The position numbers and the translations under genes are program-made. Under the pieces are notes generated by a model, which worked only from the letters and a program-made list of their open reading frames with translations, was not told the DNA's origin and did no database searches. From NCBI GenBank assembly GCA_025362955.1, contig JANYFB010000098.1, positions 1 through 35,059 on the forward strand: a stretch of 35,059 nt of DNA. Reading direction: 5' to 3'. Shown here piece after piece: positions 8,503 to 15,429 of the stretch. This DNA is from Akkermansiaceae bacterium. Its GTDB lineage: Bacteria; Verrucomicrobiota; Verrucomicrobiia; Verrucomicrobiales; Akkermansiaceae. Position 1 is the first letter of the stretch; each line of letters starts with the position of its first letter.

Positions 8503-9182
8503 GCCTCGACTTTGGCAACGCAATAGCCGATGCCACGCACGGTTTCAACCCATGCCCCGTGAATCCCGAGTTTTTGCCGCAGGCGCTTCATATGGGTATC
8601 CAGTGTGCGACTGTGGGTTGCGTCGCTATAGCCCCAGACGGTGCGAAGCAAGTCGTTGCGATCCTGGGGCTTGCCGGAGCGTTCGCACAGAAATAAGAGG
8701 AGTTTAAACTCGGTCGCAGTAAGTTCGGCTGGCTCGTTATCTAAATAAAATTTCAGTGAGTTCTTATCGAAACGAAAGGGTCCGTAAGTGAAATCAACCG
8801 CACCTGGCGGGGCATCCGCCCGTTTTAGAATGGCTTGGACCCGCAACATCAATTCTTTTGGGCTGAAGGGTTTGGTGAGATAGTCGTCGGCACCTGCCTC
8901 GAGGCCTTGAATACGGTCCTCCGTTTGCGCCCGCGCGGTAAGCATGATTACCGGGGTGTTCGCAGTGCGTGGGTCGCGCCGCAGTTCGCGGAAAACCGAG
9001 TAACCGTCCCGGCCTGGCAACATGAGATCGAGTAAAATTAAATCCGGTCGCTCCCGCAGGGCAAGCTCAGTCCCTTCTACACCGTCGTGGGCTTTGATGA
9101 CCTCGTAGCCTGACCTCTGGAGGTTGAAGCCGATCAAGTCGGCGATGTCGCGTTCGTCCTCGACAATCAGAATTCGATGCAT
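8499..9182 (-). CDS. OmpR/PhoB-family response regulator
   Basis: A 227-residue two-domain regulator of standard length. The receiver domain (1-120) has the acidic pair in 'ILIVEDERD', the phospho-acceptor aspartate in 'LILLDLMLPGRDG', the conserved Thr region 'VIMLTARAQTED' and the Lys in 'DDYLTKPFSPKEL'. The C-terminal winged helix (about 130-225) has the OmpR-type 'ELTATEFKLLLFLCERSGK' and 'SRTLDTHMKRLRQKLG'. It should be the DNA-binding partner of the kinase that follows in the same operon (4-bp overlap). A 9-bp inverted repeat covers its start codon (listed separately). No Shine-Dalgarno sequence is visible. Confidence 0.95.
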   Translation of the reverse strand: MHRILIVEDERDIADLIGFNLQRSGYEVIKAHDGVEGTELALRERPDLILLDLMLPGRDGYSVFRELRRDPRTANTPVIMLTARAQTEDRIQGLEAGADDYLTKPFSPKELMLRVQAILKRADAPPGAVDFTYGPFRFDKNSLKFYLDNEPAELTATEFKLLLFLCERSGKPQDRNDLLRTVWGYSDATHSRTLDTHMKRLRQKLGIHGAWVETVRGIGYCVAKVEA

Positions 9183-9211
9183 TGCGTGAACAAAGTAGCG
9201 GGACGCAATGC
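9179..9211 (-). promoter_or_regulatory. inverted repeat covering the response-regulator start codon
   Basis: Perfect 9-bp arms GCATTGCGT (9179-9187) and ACGCAATGC (9203-9211) with a 15-bp spacer. In the minus-strand transcript the ATG at 9180-9182 sits inside the 3' arm, so a hairpin would hide the start codon. Alternatively the palindrome is a DNA operator for the regulator itself or another dimeric protein. The sequence alone does not distinguish these. Confidence 0.45.
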
Positions 9212-9243
9212 GTGTCGCGAACCCAAGGCGTGTGACGATTTGG

Positions 9244-10149
9244 TCACAAGAGATCTTTCCCTATGTAGCTTCCGGGCTGCGTTGTCCGGGCGATTCCGAT
9301 CTTGACTCCTGCCTCGATGGAGGTGTTCACCCCGGTCCGGACTCCGTCACCCAAAACTGCTCCAAATTTCAGACGACCGGTATTCACCGGCTTGCCATGG
9401 ACCATCGAAACATGGTGTCTTCCGTCGTGGCGGTGATTCTCGGTACAGGTTCCCGCTCCAAGCGTGACATGGGTGCCGATGATAGAATCCCCGACGTAGC
9501 ACTGCCGGGAAATGTAGGTGTTGTTGTAAACGATCGAGTTTTTCACCTCCGCACCGTTTCCGACGAAGCAATTCGCACCGATGCTGGTGGCGCCACGGAT
9601 AAACGCGTTCGGCCCGATTTGACTGTTAGGCCCGATAACCACGGGCCCTTCAATTACTGTGCCGGGAAGGATTTTCGAACCATTTGCAAGGCGGATGCAG
9701 CCGCTCAAACTTGCCAACGGGCTCACTTCACCCAGTAGCGAGGTTTCGTCCATCAGAGCTAGCACTTCTTCATTCATCCGTAGCAGATCCCAAGGGTAAA
9801 TGACCGGGAAGCAGTCGGCATCAGTGACGATTTTATCAACGCACTCGCTCGGATCGGCAGAACCTTTCCAAGCGAGGATGTTTCCGTCACTGTCGAGCAA
9901 ACAAGCGGTGTTGGGATTTCTGCCCAGCAGCAAAAGCGCACCAAGCTCGATCCAGTTATCCAGCGGAATTCGCAAAGTCCGTGCCTCGGCTTCATCAGGA
10001 TCAACAAGTTGTAATCCCGCCCTGCGCAAGTCTGCGGAGAGTAATTCCTTCATCGGCAGATTGGCAATGAGGCAGGCCCCGAGTTCCCGGTTGGCGGTGA
10101 TCGGAGAACAAAGGGCGGGATTTCGCGGGGGTAAAAGGGTGGCCTGCAT
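9244..10149 (-). CDS. left-handed beta-helix protein, GlmU C-terminal-like putative sugar-nucleotide acyltransferase
   Basis: A 301-residue protein. The C-terminal half (about 140-290) is a hexapeptide-repeat beta helix ('VIEGPVVIGPNSQIGPNAFI', 'SIGANCFVGNG', 'YVGDSIIGTHVTLGAGT', 'AVLGDGVRTGVNTSIEAGV'), closest to the acetyltransferase half of GlmU-type enzymes. The N-terminal half looks like a reduced nucleotidyltransferase fold ('ITANRELGACLIANLPMKE') without the GXGTRM pyrophosphorylase loop. The catalytic histidine that GlmU carries before YLGD is not present at the equivalent spot ('ISRQCYVGDS'), although 'TENHRHDGRHH' provides other histidines. Precise substrate unknown; cell-envelope sugar metabolism is plausible. 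ATG 10149 (MQATLLPPRN) is taken as start; an in-frame GTG at 10170 is an alternative. It is divergent from the cyclase gene. Confidence 0.75.
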   Translation of the reverse strand: MQATLLPPRNPALCSPITANRELGACLIANLPMKELLSADLRRAGLQLVDPDEAEARTLRIPLDNWIELGALLLLGRNPNTACLLDSDGNILAWKGSADPSECVDKIVTDADCFPVIYPWDLLRMNEEVLALMDETSLLGEVSPLASLSGCIRLANGSKILPGTVIEGPVVIGPNSQIGPNAFIRGATSIGANCFVGNGAEVKNSIVYNNTYISRQCYVGDSIIGTHVTLGAGTCTENHRHDGRHHVSMVHGKPVNTGRLKFGAVLGDGVRTGVNTSIEAGVKIGIARTTQPGSYIGKDLL

Positions 10150-10446
10150 GGGTTTACGAAATTCCAGCACGAACCCGCTGGAGATACACGCAAATTTTAC
10201 GAATTCTTGGATGTGCGATCAGGCGGACTCCGCCAAAACTCAAAAAGCGGAACTTTCCCGCATTTTCAAGCAATGAAAAATGCAAAACGCCTGCACGGAG
10301 GCCATTTTCAGCCGTTTTGGATTTTCCTTCGAGGATGCTAATTCACAAACCTTACATCGAGCGGCACCCGCCGAGTTGCGGATTGTCAAGAGGATCGTCA
10401 AAGGACAAGCTGGCCTTCTCATTCTCCGCCCGCCCGACATCCAGCC
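10150..10446. other. divergent intergenic region with small palindromes
   Basis: A 297-bp stretch without a gene between the divergent beta-helix and cyclase genes; it must hold promoters for both. Visible structure: a tight palindrome GGCGGA-C-TCCGCC (10222-10234), an AT-rich inverted repeat GCATTTT/AAAATGC (10260-10266 and 10277-10283), and two similar segments TCAAGAGGATCG and TCAAAGGACAAG at about 10387-10411, upstream of the cyclase start. I could not assign a convincing -35/-10 pair or a riboswitch. Confidence 0.4.
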
Positions 10447-12528
10447 ATGAAACCCAAGCTCCAGCGGCCGCTGATCGTCCTCGCCATCTGCGCGGTGTGC
10501 ACGCTTGGGTTCGTGGTGTTGTGGGCGCAGGGATTCGTGCCCTTGCAGCAGATAGAATTTTTCGCGCAGGACTGGCAGACGCGGCTCGGGCGCAAGACCC
10601 CGGTGGACGACCGGCTCGTGCTCATCGGCATCGACAAGCCGGTTTATTCATCGGACTTCAGCGATCAGGAACTGGCGCGAGAGCCGGTGTTGCGGAATTT
10701 GCAAACCGCCTTCCCTTGGTCGCGAGCAGTGTGGGCTAGGCTGATAGAAAAGCTGGGAGATGCCGGTGCAAAAGTCATCGTCATCGACCTTGTGTTCGCC
10801 GCTCCAGGAGAAGGAGACGCTGAATTCTATCAGGTGCTGGAGAAATACAAAGACCGCATCGTCATCGGCTACAACATCAACACTGGGAAAACAGAACGCG
10901 GCGAATTTAATGAACTGATGTTGCCGACGGATACGGTGATTGCCCCGACCGCGACGAGTTCTCCAGTGCAGGATGATCGGTTAGGGTATGTGAATATCTG
11001 GCCGGATTTCGACGACACGCTGCGCCGCGTGAGCCTCCGCAAGACCTCCGCGCAGGTGGGCGACCTGGTTCCCGAGGGTGTCATGTTAGAATCTCTCGAC
11101 GCCCGCACGCTGCGAAAATTTGGTCGGGCAGATGCCATCCCCGCGGGATACAGTGCCAGGTTGTTCCGCTACACTGCGGCGGGTGGCTCCACTTATAAAC
11201 CCTGTCCGATCGGTGAGGTTCTCTCACCGGGATTGTGGGAAAAATCCTACGCCAACGGGGGATTCTTCAAAGATAAAATCGTCCTGATCGGCCCGACGGC
11301 GGAAATTTTCCACGATGAGCACAACACGCCTTTCATCGATCCCAAAAAAATGGGAGGTCCGGAAATCCATCTGCAAGTCCTCAACGCCGCGTTGCACGGC
11401 GAATTCCCGAGTGAGTCTTCCCTGACCGGGAGTTTGTGGATCATCGTGATGTCTGGCGTGATCGCTACGGCTCTGTGTTTTATTGTCCGCCAGCCGGCGA
11501 AGCGTCTGTTAGCGGTGGTGGGATTGTGCATGGGCTATGCGGTTTTCGGGCAAGTGCTGTTTGATCGCGCCGGAGCCTTCATTCCCCTGGCCGTGCCATT
11601 GATGGTATTGGTGGTAAGCAGCTTAATCGCACTTTCCTATGATTTCGTCCTAGAGCGGTTAGAGCGGATGAAACTGCGGAACACGATGGGTCTCTACTTT
11701 TCGCCTCGGGTGTTAGAGGCCGTGCTGGCGGACCCTGGCTCGATGGAGCCACGCCGTGCCGACGTGACGCTCTTGCTAACAGACCTACGCAATTCCACGC
11801 CGCTGGCGGAGGCGCTCGGACCGCAGGGGATGTTCGAGCTCCTCAACCGCGTCTTCGAGGCACAGACAAACGCGATCATGGGCGAGGAGGGAAATCTTGA
11901 ACACTTTCTCGGCGACCAATTCCTAAGCTATTGGGGCGCGCCGCAACCCCAGCCCGACGCCGCTGATCGGGCCAGTCGCGCAGCCATCAAGTTGATCACT
12001 GCGATGGAAACCCTCCGCCCCACGCTATCGCCGGAGGTGCAGAAATTATTCGGTTATGGCGTCGCGCTGCACAGTGGAGCCGTGCTCGTCGGCAATAAAG
12101 GCTCTGCACAACGGCTCGACTATGGCCTCGTGGGGGACACGGTGAACGAGGCGGCGCGGGTGGAGGCGTTGACGAAGTATTACGGTGCTAGGCTGTTAGT
12201 GACGAGCGTGACTTTCGGACAATTCAGTGACACCCCGAAACATCGCCTCGTGGATCGCGTCATCGTCAAAGGCAAAAGCGAGCCTGTGGAGTTGTTTGAA
12301 TGTGAGAATCCCTGCACGACACAAGATTTTGAGGAAATTTGCCGACGCTATCAGATAGCATACGCCGAGTACGTCAGTGGTTGCTTTGAGGAAGCCCGGG
12401 CACAATTTGCATCGCTGGTGCTGGAATTTTCCGATGGCCCGAGCAAGGCCTTATCCGCGCGCTGTGGGGAGCTGATAGAGCATCCCCCTAACGCGTGGAA
12501 GGGCATTTGGAAGATGGACGCGAAATAA
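10447..12528 (+). CDS. CHASE2-domain class III adenylate/guanylate cyclase
   Basis: A 693-residue membrane receptor cyclase. Order: N-terminal signal-anchor helix (about 8-29), periplasmic CHASE2 sensor (about 35-320, with 'LVLIGIDKP', 'KVIVIDLVFA', 'GFFKDKIVLIGPTAE', 'MGGPEIHLQVLNAAL'), three closely spaced membrane helices (about 329-398), a short linker and a class III catalytic domain (about 435-620). Metal-binding aspartates are D446 ('LLLTDLRNST') and D490 ('EHFLGDQF'). The purine-selecting pair is H486 where adenylate cyclases usually have Lys, plus D558 ('RLDYGLVGDTVN'). The transition-state Asn/Arg are N567 and R571. It should make a cyclic nucleotide in response to a periplasmic signal, but the His substitution makes the product uncertain. 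A C-terminal tail of about 75 residues resembles a TPR-like helical segment. Monocistronic in appearance. Confidence 0.93.
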   Translation: MKPKLQRPLIVLAICAVCTLGFVVLWAQGFVPLQQIEFFAQDWQTRLGRKTPVDDRLVLIGIDKPVYSSDFSDQELAREPVLRNLQTAFPWSRAVWARLIEKLGDAGAKVIVIDLVFAAPGEGDAEFYQVLEKYKDRIVIGYNINTGKTERGEFNELMLPTDTVIAPTATSSPVQDDRLGYVNIWPDFDDTLRRVSLRKTSAQVGDLVPEGVMLESLDARTLRKFGRADAIPAGYSARLFRYTAAGGSTYKPCPIGEVLSPGLWEKSYANGGFFKDKIVLIGPTAEIFHDEHNTPFIDPKKMGGPEIHLQVLNAALHGEFPSESSLTGSLWIIVMSGVIATALCFIVRQPAKRLLAVVGLCMGYAVFGQVLFDRAGAFIPLAVPLMVLVVSSLIALSYDFVLERLERMKLRNTMGLYFSPRVLEAVLADPGSMEPRRADVTLLLTDLRNSTPLAEALGPQGMFELLNRVFEAQTNAIMGEEGNLEHFLGDQFLSYWGAPQPQPDAADRASRAAIKLITAMETLRPTLSPEVQKLFGYGVALHSGAVLVGNKGSAQRLDYGLVGDTVNEAARVEALTKYYGARLLVTSVTFGQFSDTPKHRLVDRVIVKGKSEPVELFECENPCTTQDFEEICRRYQIAYAEYVSGCFEEARAQFASLVLEFSDGPSKALSARCGELIEHPPNAWKGIWKMDAK

Positions 12529-12602
12529 GGATGTTGAAGAAGTCGCAGCCCCCGAACTGAAGGCTTTCGAAACTTTGCTGCAATCCTGATCCTCTGGAAT
12601 AG

Positions 12603-13073
12603 TTATAACCATTTTAGCGAGGACCAGTTGACGAGCAAGTGAATGGCGTTATCCGCCACGATGATCAACATTCCCGCAAGCCAAGGCTGCACCTCCGACG
12701 GGTAGCCGGTGATCTTGCAATTACTCCATGACAGGCGGCGGCACTCGCGTTGCCAGTCATCGATTTGGATCGCCCGATCCTGGTCATTTGCAGCACGCTT
12801 GATTGAAAACCTGTCGCACAGCCACTTCGGCCACAGACCGAGGACGATATTTTTAGCCCAAACCACATAGCGGGCCAATCCGAAGCGGTCGATCAGCAGA
12901 TGGCTGCCGCAAATGACACCCCATGCCGCCCACGAAGGTTGCAAGAGCCAGAATGAAAGCGAGTAGGTGACGGCATGGAAGCCGGCCCACGCGCTGGAAC
13001 TCCGCTTCTTCGCACTCATGTGTTCACTCTGGAGGAGGTAATCCCCGGCCAGGTGCAGTAACAATTGCAGCAT
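12603..13073 (-). CDS. DUF3307 domain-containing membrane protein
   Basis: A 156-residue protein starting with the DUF3307 signature 'LLLHLAGDYLLQSEHMSAKK' and a second conserved histidine in 'WAGFHAVTYSLSFWLLQ', followed by 'VICGSHLLIDRFGLARYVVW'. Three or four hydrophobic segments indicate an inner-membrane protein. Between the third and last helix there is a polar insert (about 80-130) with 'TGYPSEVQPWLA', a version I associate with phage-encoded members, though no phage genes surround it. Function unknown. The 3' end faces the cyclase gene across 74 bp with no clear terminator. Confidence 0.8.
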   Translation of the reverse strand: MLQLLLHLAGDYLLQSEHMSAKKRSSSAWAGFHAVTYSLSFWLLQPSWAAWGVICGSHLLIDRFGLARYVVWAKNIVLGLWPKWLCDRFSIKRAANDQDRAIQIDDWQRECRRLSWSNCKITGYPSEVQPWLAGMLIIVADNAIHLLVNWSSLKWL

Positions 13074-13109
13074 TCGGTATTCGGTTAGATAAGTTCCGTC
13101 TTGCCGCTT

Positions 13110-14030
13110 CTAGTGAATCGGCGGATTAGGGTCGGTCACCAATGGAGGGTTGATGACCGAGGGGTAAACCATCGGAATGTAGATGGGCAAAAGTAGGGAA
13201 CCACCCGCGGTGCCGGGTGGGGGGCCGACATTTCCGTGGCCCGGAAAATTTAAAGGATTCCACACCGAATTGAAGAAATCTACATAGTACTGCGAGTCAT
13301 TCATTTGAAGAATGGTAATATCGAGTCCCACGCCGACGTCTCCCCAAGACATCGAAATCGACACAAGACCGTCGGAGATTTGTTGATTCTGCCGTTCTAT
13401 CGCCGCTTCAATGAGCGAGCGCGATGAAAGCGGCTGGGAAAATCCCACGACCAGCAGCAGGTGGGACGCCAATTCTCCCAAATCGAAATCGATCACCGGA
13501 CCGAACCCGGTGCCGTCGGCTGACACGATCACCATTTGTCCCGGTTTCAGTTTGATAGACAGCCCGTTGGCCAAGGTCACTTCCACGGATCCTTCGAGGT
13601 CGAGGACTTTAAAACGGCCGTCAGCCAGGACCGCGCCGATTTCCGTAGTCCCCAGCACCGCCGCCGAGCTTCCGTGGTATTTGATTGAGCCGCCACCCGC
13701 ACCCGCTGGCGAATGGAATAAAACACTGCCTTTTTTCAGCAGCAGATCCCGCCCGCCCTCCGCAAAGGTGAAGGTGGTGTTCGCGCCTACCCGCGTGATC
13801 GTTTGATCCTTAGCCGTCAATTCCACGCGGGACGATTGGCCAGTTCGCACCAAGTCCGGCACTTTGAATAGGTCATTCGTTTTGGCAGGTGTACCGGTCT
13901 TGTTCGTCGCGGTCACCACATGAGCCTCTTGAATGATTTCAGTGAAGATGCTTTCGGTGAGCGGCAGCGGATCTGCCGCCGTCAAGCCCCAGCAAAGCAT
14001 CCAAGCCACCGGTATAAATGTTGTTTTCAT
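13110..14030 (-). CDS. exported FecR-domain protein
   Basis: A 306-residue protein with a cleavable signal peptide (MKTTFIPVAWMLCWGLTAAD). A FecR fold spans about residues 55-190, with the typical run 'DLVRTGQSSRVELTAKDQT', 'RVGANTTFTF', 'LLLKKGSVLFHSPAG', 'AVLGTTEIGAV', 'VLDLEGSVEVTLANG', 'KLKPGQMVIV'. The C-terminal third is proline- and glycine-rich and ends in a polar PPIH tail. Classical FecR proteins sit in the membrane and relay siderophore signals to a sigma factor. This one has no membrane helix after the signal peptide and no sigma or TonB gene nearby, so it more likely belongs to the secreted FecR-only proteins common in Verrucomicrobiota. ATG 14030 is chosen because it starts the signal peptide; the longer frame to 14099 has no such feature. 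Confidence 0.85.
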   Translation of the reverse strand: MKTTFIPVAWMLCWGLTAADPLPLTESIFTEIIQEAHVVTATNKTGTPAKTNDLFKVPDLVRTGQSSRVELTAKDQTITRVGANTTFTFAEGGRDLLLKKGSVLFHSPAGAGGGSIKYHGSSAAVLGTTEIGAVLADGRFKVLDLEGSVEVTLANGLSIKLKPGQMVIVSADGTGFGPVIDFDLGELASHLLLVVGFSQPLSSRSLIEAAIERQNQQISDGLVSISMSWGDVGVGLDITILQMNDSQYYVDFFNSVWNPLNFPGHGNVGPPPGTAGGSLLLPIYIPMVYPSVINPPLVTDPNPPIH

Positions 14031-14189
14031 GGTTGAATGGTGATCGGGGTTGAAAGGAGATCCAGTGCGGGAAATCTGATTTGCCTCGATCTTATCCATC
14101 CGCTCGTGACCGCCAAGGAATTAGATCATAATCGCAGTTTGACTCGAATGCTTGGTTCGTAGAGCGATGGGCTTCCGGAACTCGCGGTC

Positions 14190-15296
14190 TTACACGCTGA
14201 ATTTTGAATGCCACTCCCCGTAAACCTTTGGCGAAATCTCAGATGGCTTGATCTCCGACCGTCCACCCCAGAATACGTTGGTGTAGGATATCGGAATTCC
14301 AACCGCTGCCAGGTGCTTGTCAATCGCCGCCTTGTGCTCTAAGACTCTCGGTTTTTCCGTGCCGTGCATCACGCCCATGATATTGACGTTGCCGAATTGT
14401 GGACCTCCCTCACGCCAATAGGCATGGGTCATGCAAAAATGTCGTCCCACCTCTCCGCCCGCCTCGATTTCCCGGCCCTTCGGAACAGCCCAATGGAACA
14501 GGCCGTTGAAACGGGTGACGCGCTCGCCGGTGGCCGATGGCTTGACGTGTTCGAGAAATGTCGAGAAACGCCCGATCACTTTTTTTGCGTTCAGTGTCTC
14601 CGCCACCTCACAAAAACGATCTAACGTGACACCAGCGATTTCCGCCCGCTTGGCCCAAGGATTTCCGCAGATTTCATCGAGTGCGAGTTCCTCCTTCAAG
14701 GCTAACAGCACTTGCCATTCTTGCTCCGTTAGATCGACTGCGGTGGTGGTCATCATGACTGCCGCTTCATCCGCCATATCGCCGGGTTCCAAAATTTTCC
14801 TCCGGGTATGGCCCACGCCGAGGGCGAAAACCCCGTGCGCCGGCATCAACAAGTATTCCGTCGCACCCGTGAGTCGGAGCAGCGCCGTGGCATGAAAATC
14901 CAGCGATTCTCCCACTGGAACCTTGAGCGTTGTCCACAGCCGATAACCGGAACCCGACACCTCTGTATCCGTGGAGCGGATTACCACATGCCCGGAAAAC
15001 GGATCTATCTGGGACATGAAATCAAACGCAGCGTTCAGCTTTTCCTCAGGCACCTTCCAAGCGACTAAGGCTCCGTGCGCCAGCTTTGTAGAAAGTAGAG
15101 TCTGCCGCACCCTGCGGACCACCCCGGCCTCGACCATCGCGCGGATTCGTTCGATCACGATTTCTAACGGCACCTCGGATTTTTCTGCGATGACATGAAA
15201 CGGCTGGCGTTGGAATCCGGCGATCAAGTCCTCGGAAATTGCCAAGATCGATGCGTTGACTGGGTCGGAATGCTCGACTGGGATGGAGGAATTCAT
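14190..15296 (-). CDS. two-module AsnC/Lrp-type protein resembling fused siroheme decarboxylase AhbA/AhbB
   Basis: A 368-residue protein made of two repeats of a helix-turn-helix plus RAM/AsnC-ligand fold. Module 1 (about 15-170) begins 'EDLIAGFQRQPFHVIAEKSE' and has 'EAGVVRRV' and 'GYRLWTTLKVP'. Module 2 (about 188-368) has 'LTEQEWQVLLALKEELALDE', 'RFNGLFHWAVP' and 'MTHAYWREG' (H291, Y293, R295), then 'GNVNIMGVMHG' and 'YTNVFWGGRSEIKPS'. These blocks parallel AhbA/AhbB (NirDLGH) siroheme decarboxylases, where matching modules bind siroheme and a His/Tyr/Arg set is conserved. Module 1 lacks an equivalent His-x-Tyr-x-Arg. No haem or siroheme gene is adjacent, so a regulator of the AsnC family remains possible. 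ATG 15296 is chosen; the longer frame to 15488 overlaps the upstream gene's end. Confidence 0.78.
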   Translation of the reverse strand: MNSSIPVEHSDPVNASILAISEDLIAGFQRQPFHVIAEKSEVPLEIVIERIRAMVEAGVVRRVRQTLLSTKLAHGALVAWKVPEEKLNAAFDFMSQIDPFSGHVVIRSTDTEVSGSGYRLWTTLKVPVGESLDFHATALLRLTGATEYLLMPAHGVFALGVGHTRRKILEPGDMADEAAVMMTTTAVDLTEQEWQVLLALKEELALDEICGNPWAKRAEIAGVTLDRFCEVAETLNAKKVIGRFSTFLEHVKPSATGERVTRFNGLFHWAVPKGREIEAGGEVGRHFCMTHAYWREGGPQFGNVNIMGVMHGTEKPRVLEHKAAIDKHLAAVGIPISYTNVFWGGRSEIKPSEISPKVYGEWHSKFSV

Positions 15297-15429
15297 AATT
15301 GGAAATGGATGCGGAGTTTGCCCGATACCGCTCGGATCAGCCGGCAATTTCAGGGACGAGATGCCTGAGGTAATCCAGAGCAGGCTCGCGATCAAGGATT
15401 CGTCCTTCAAGTTGGTCGGTTTGGGCCTA

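Noticed and set aside
7288-9182. Naming the two-component pair phoR/phoB
   Set aside because: Domain layout fits, but there is no pst or phoU gene nearby and no Pho box was identified.
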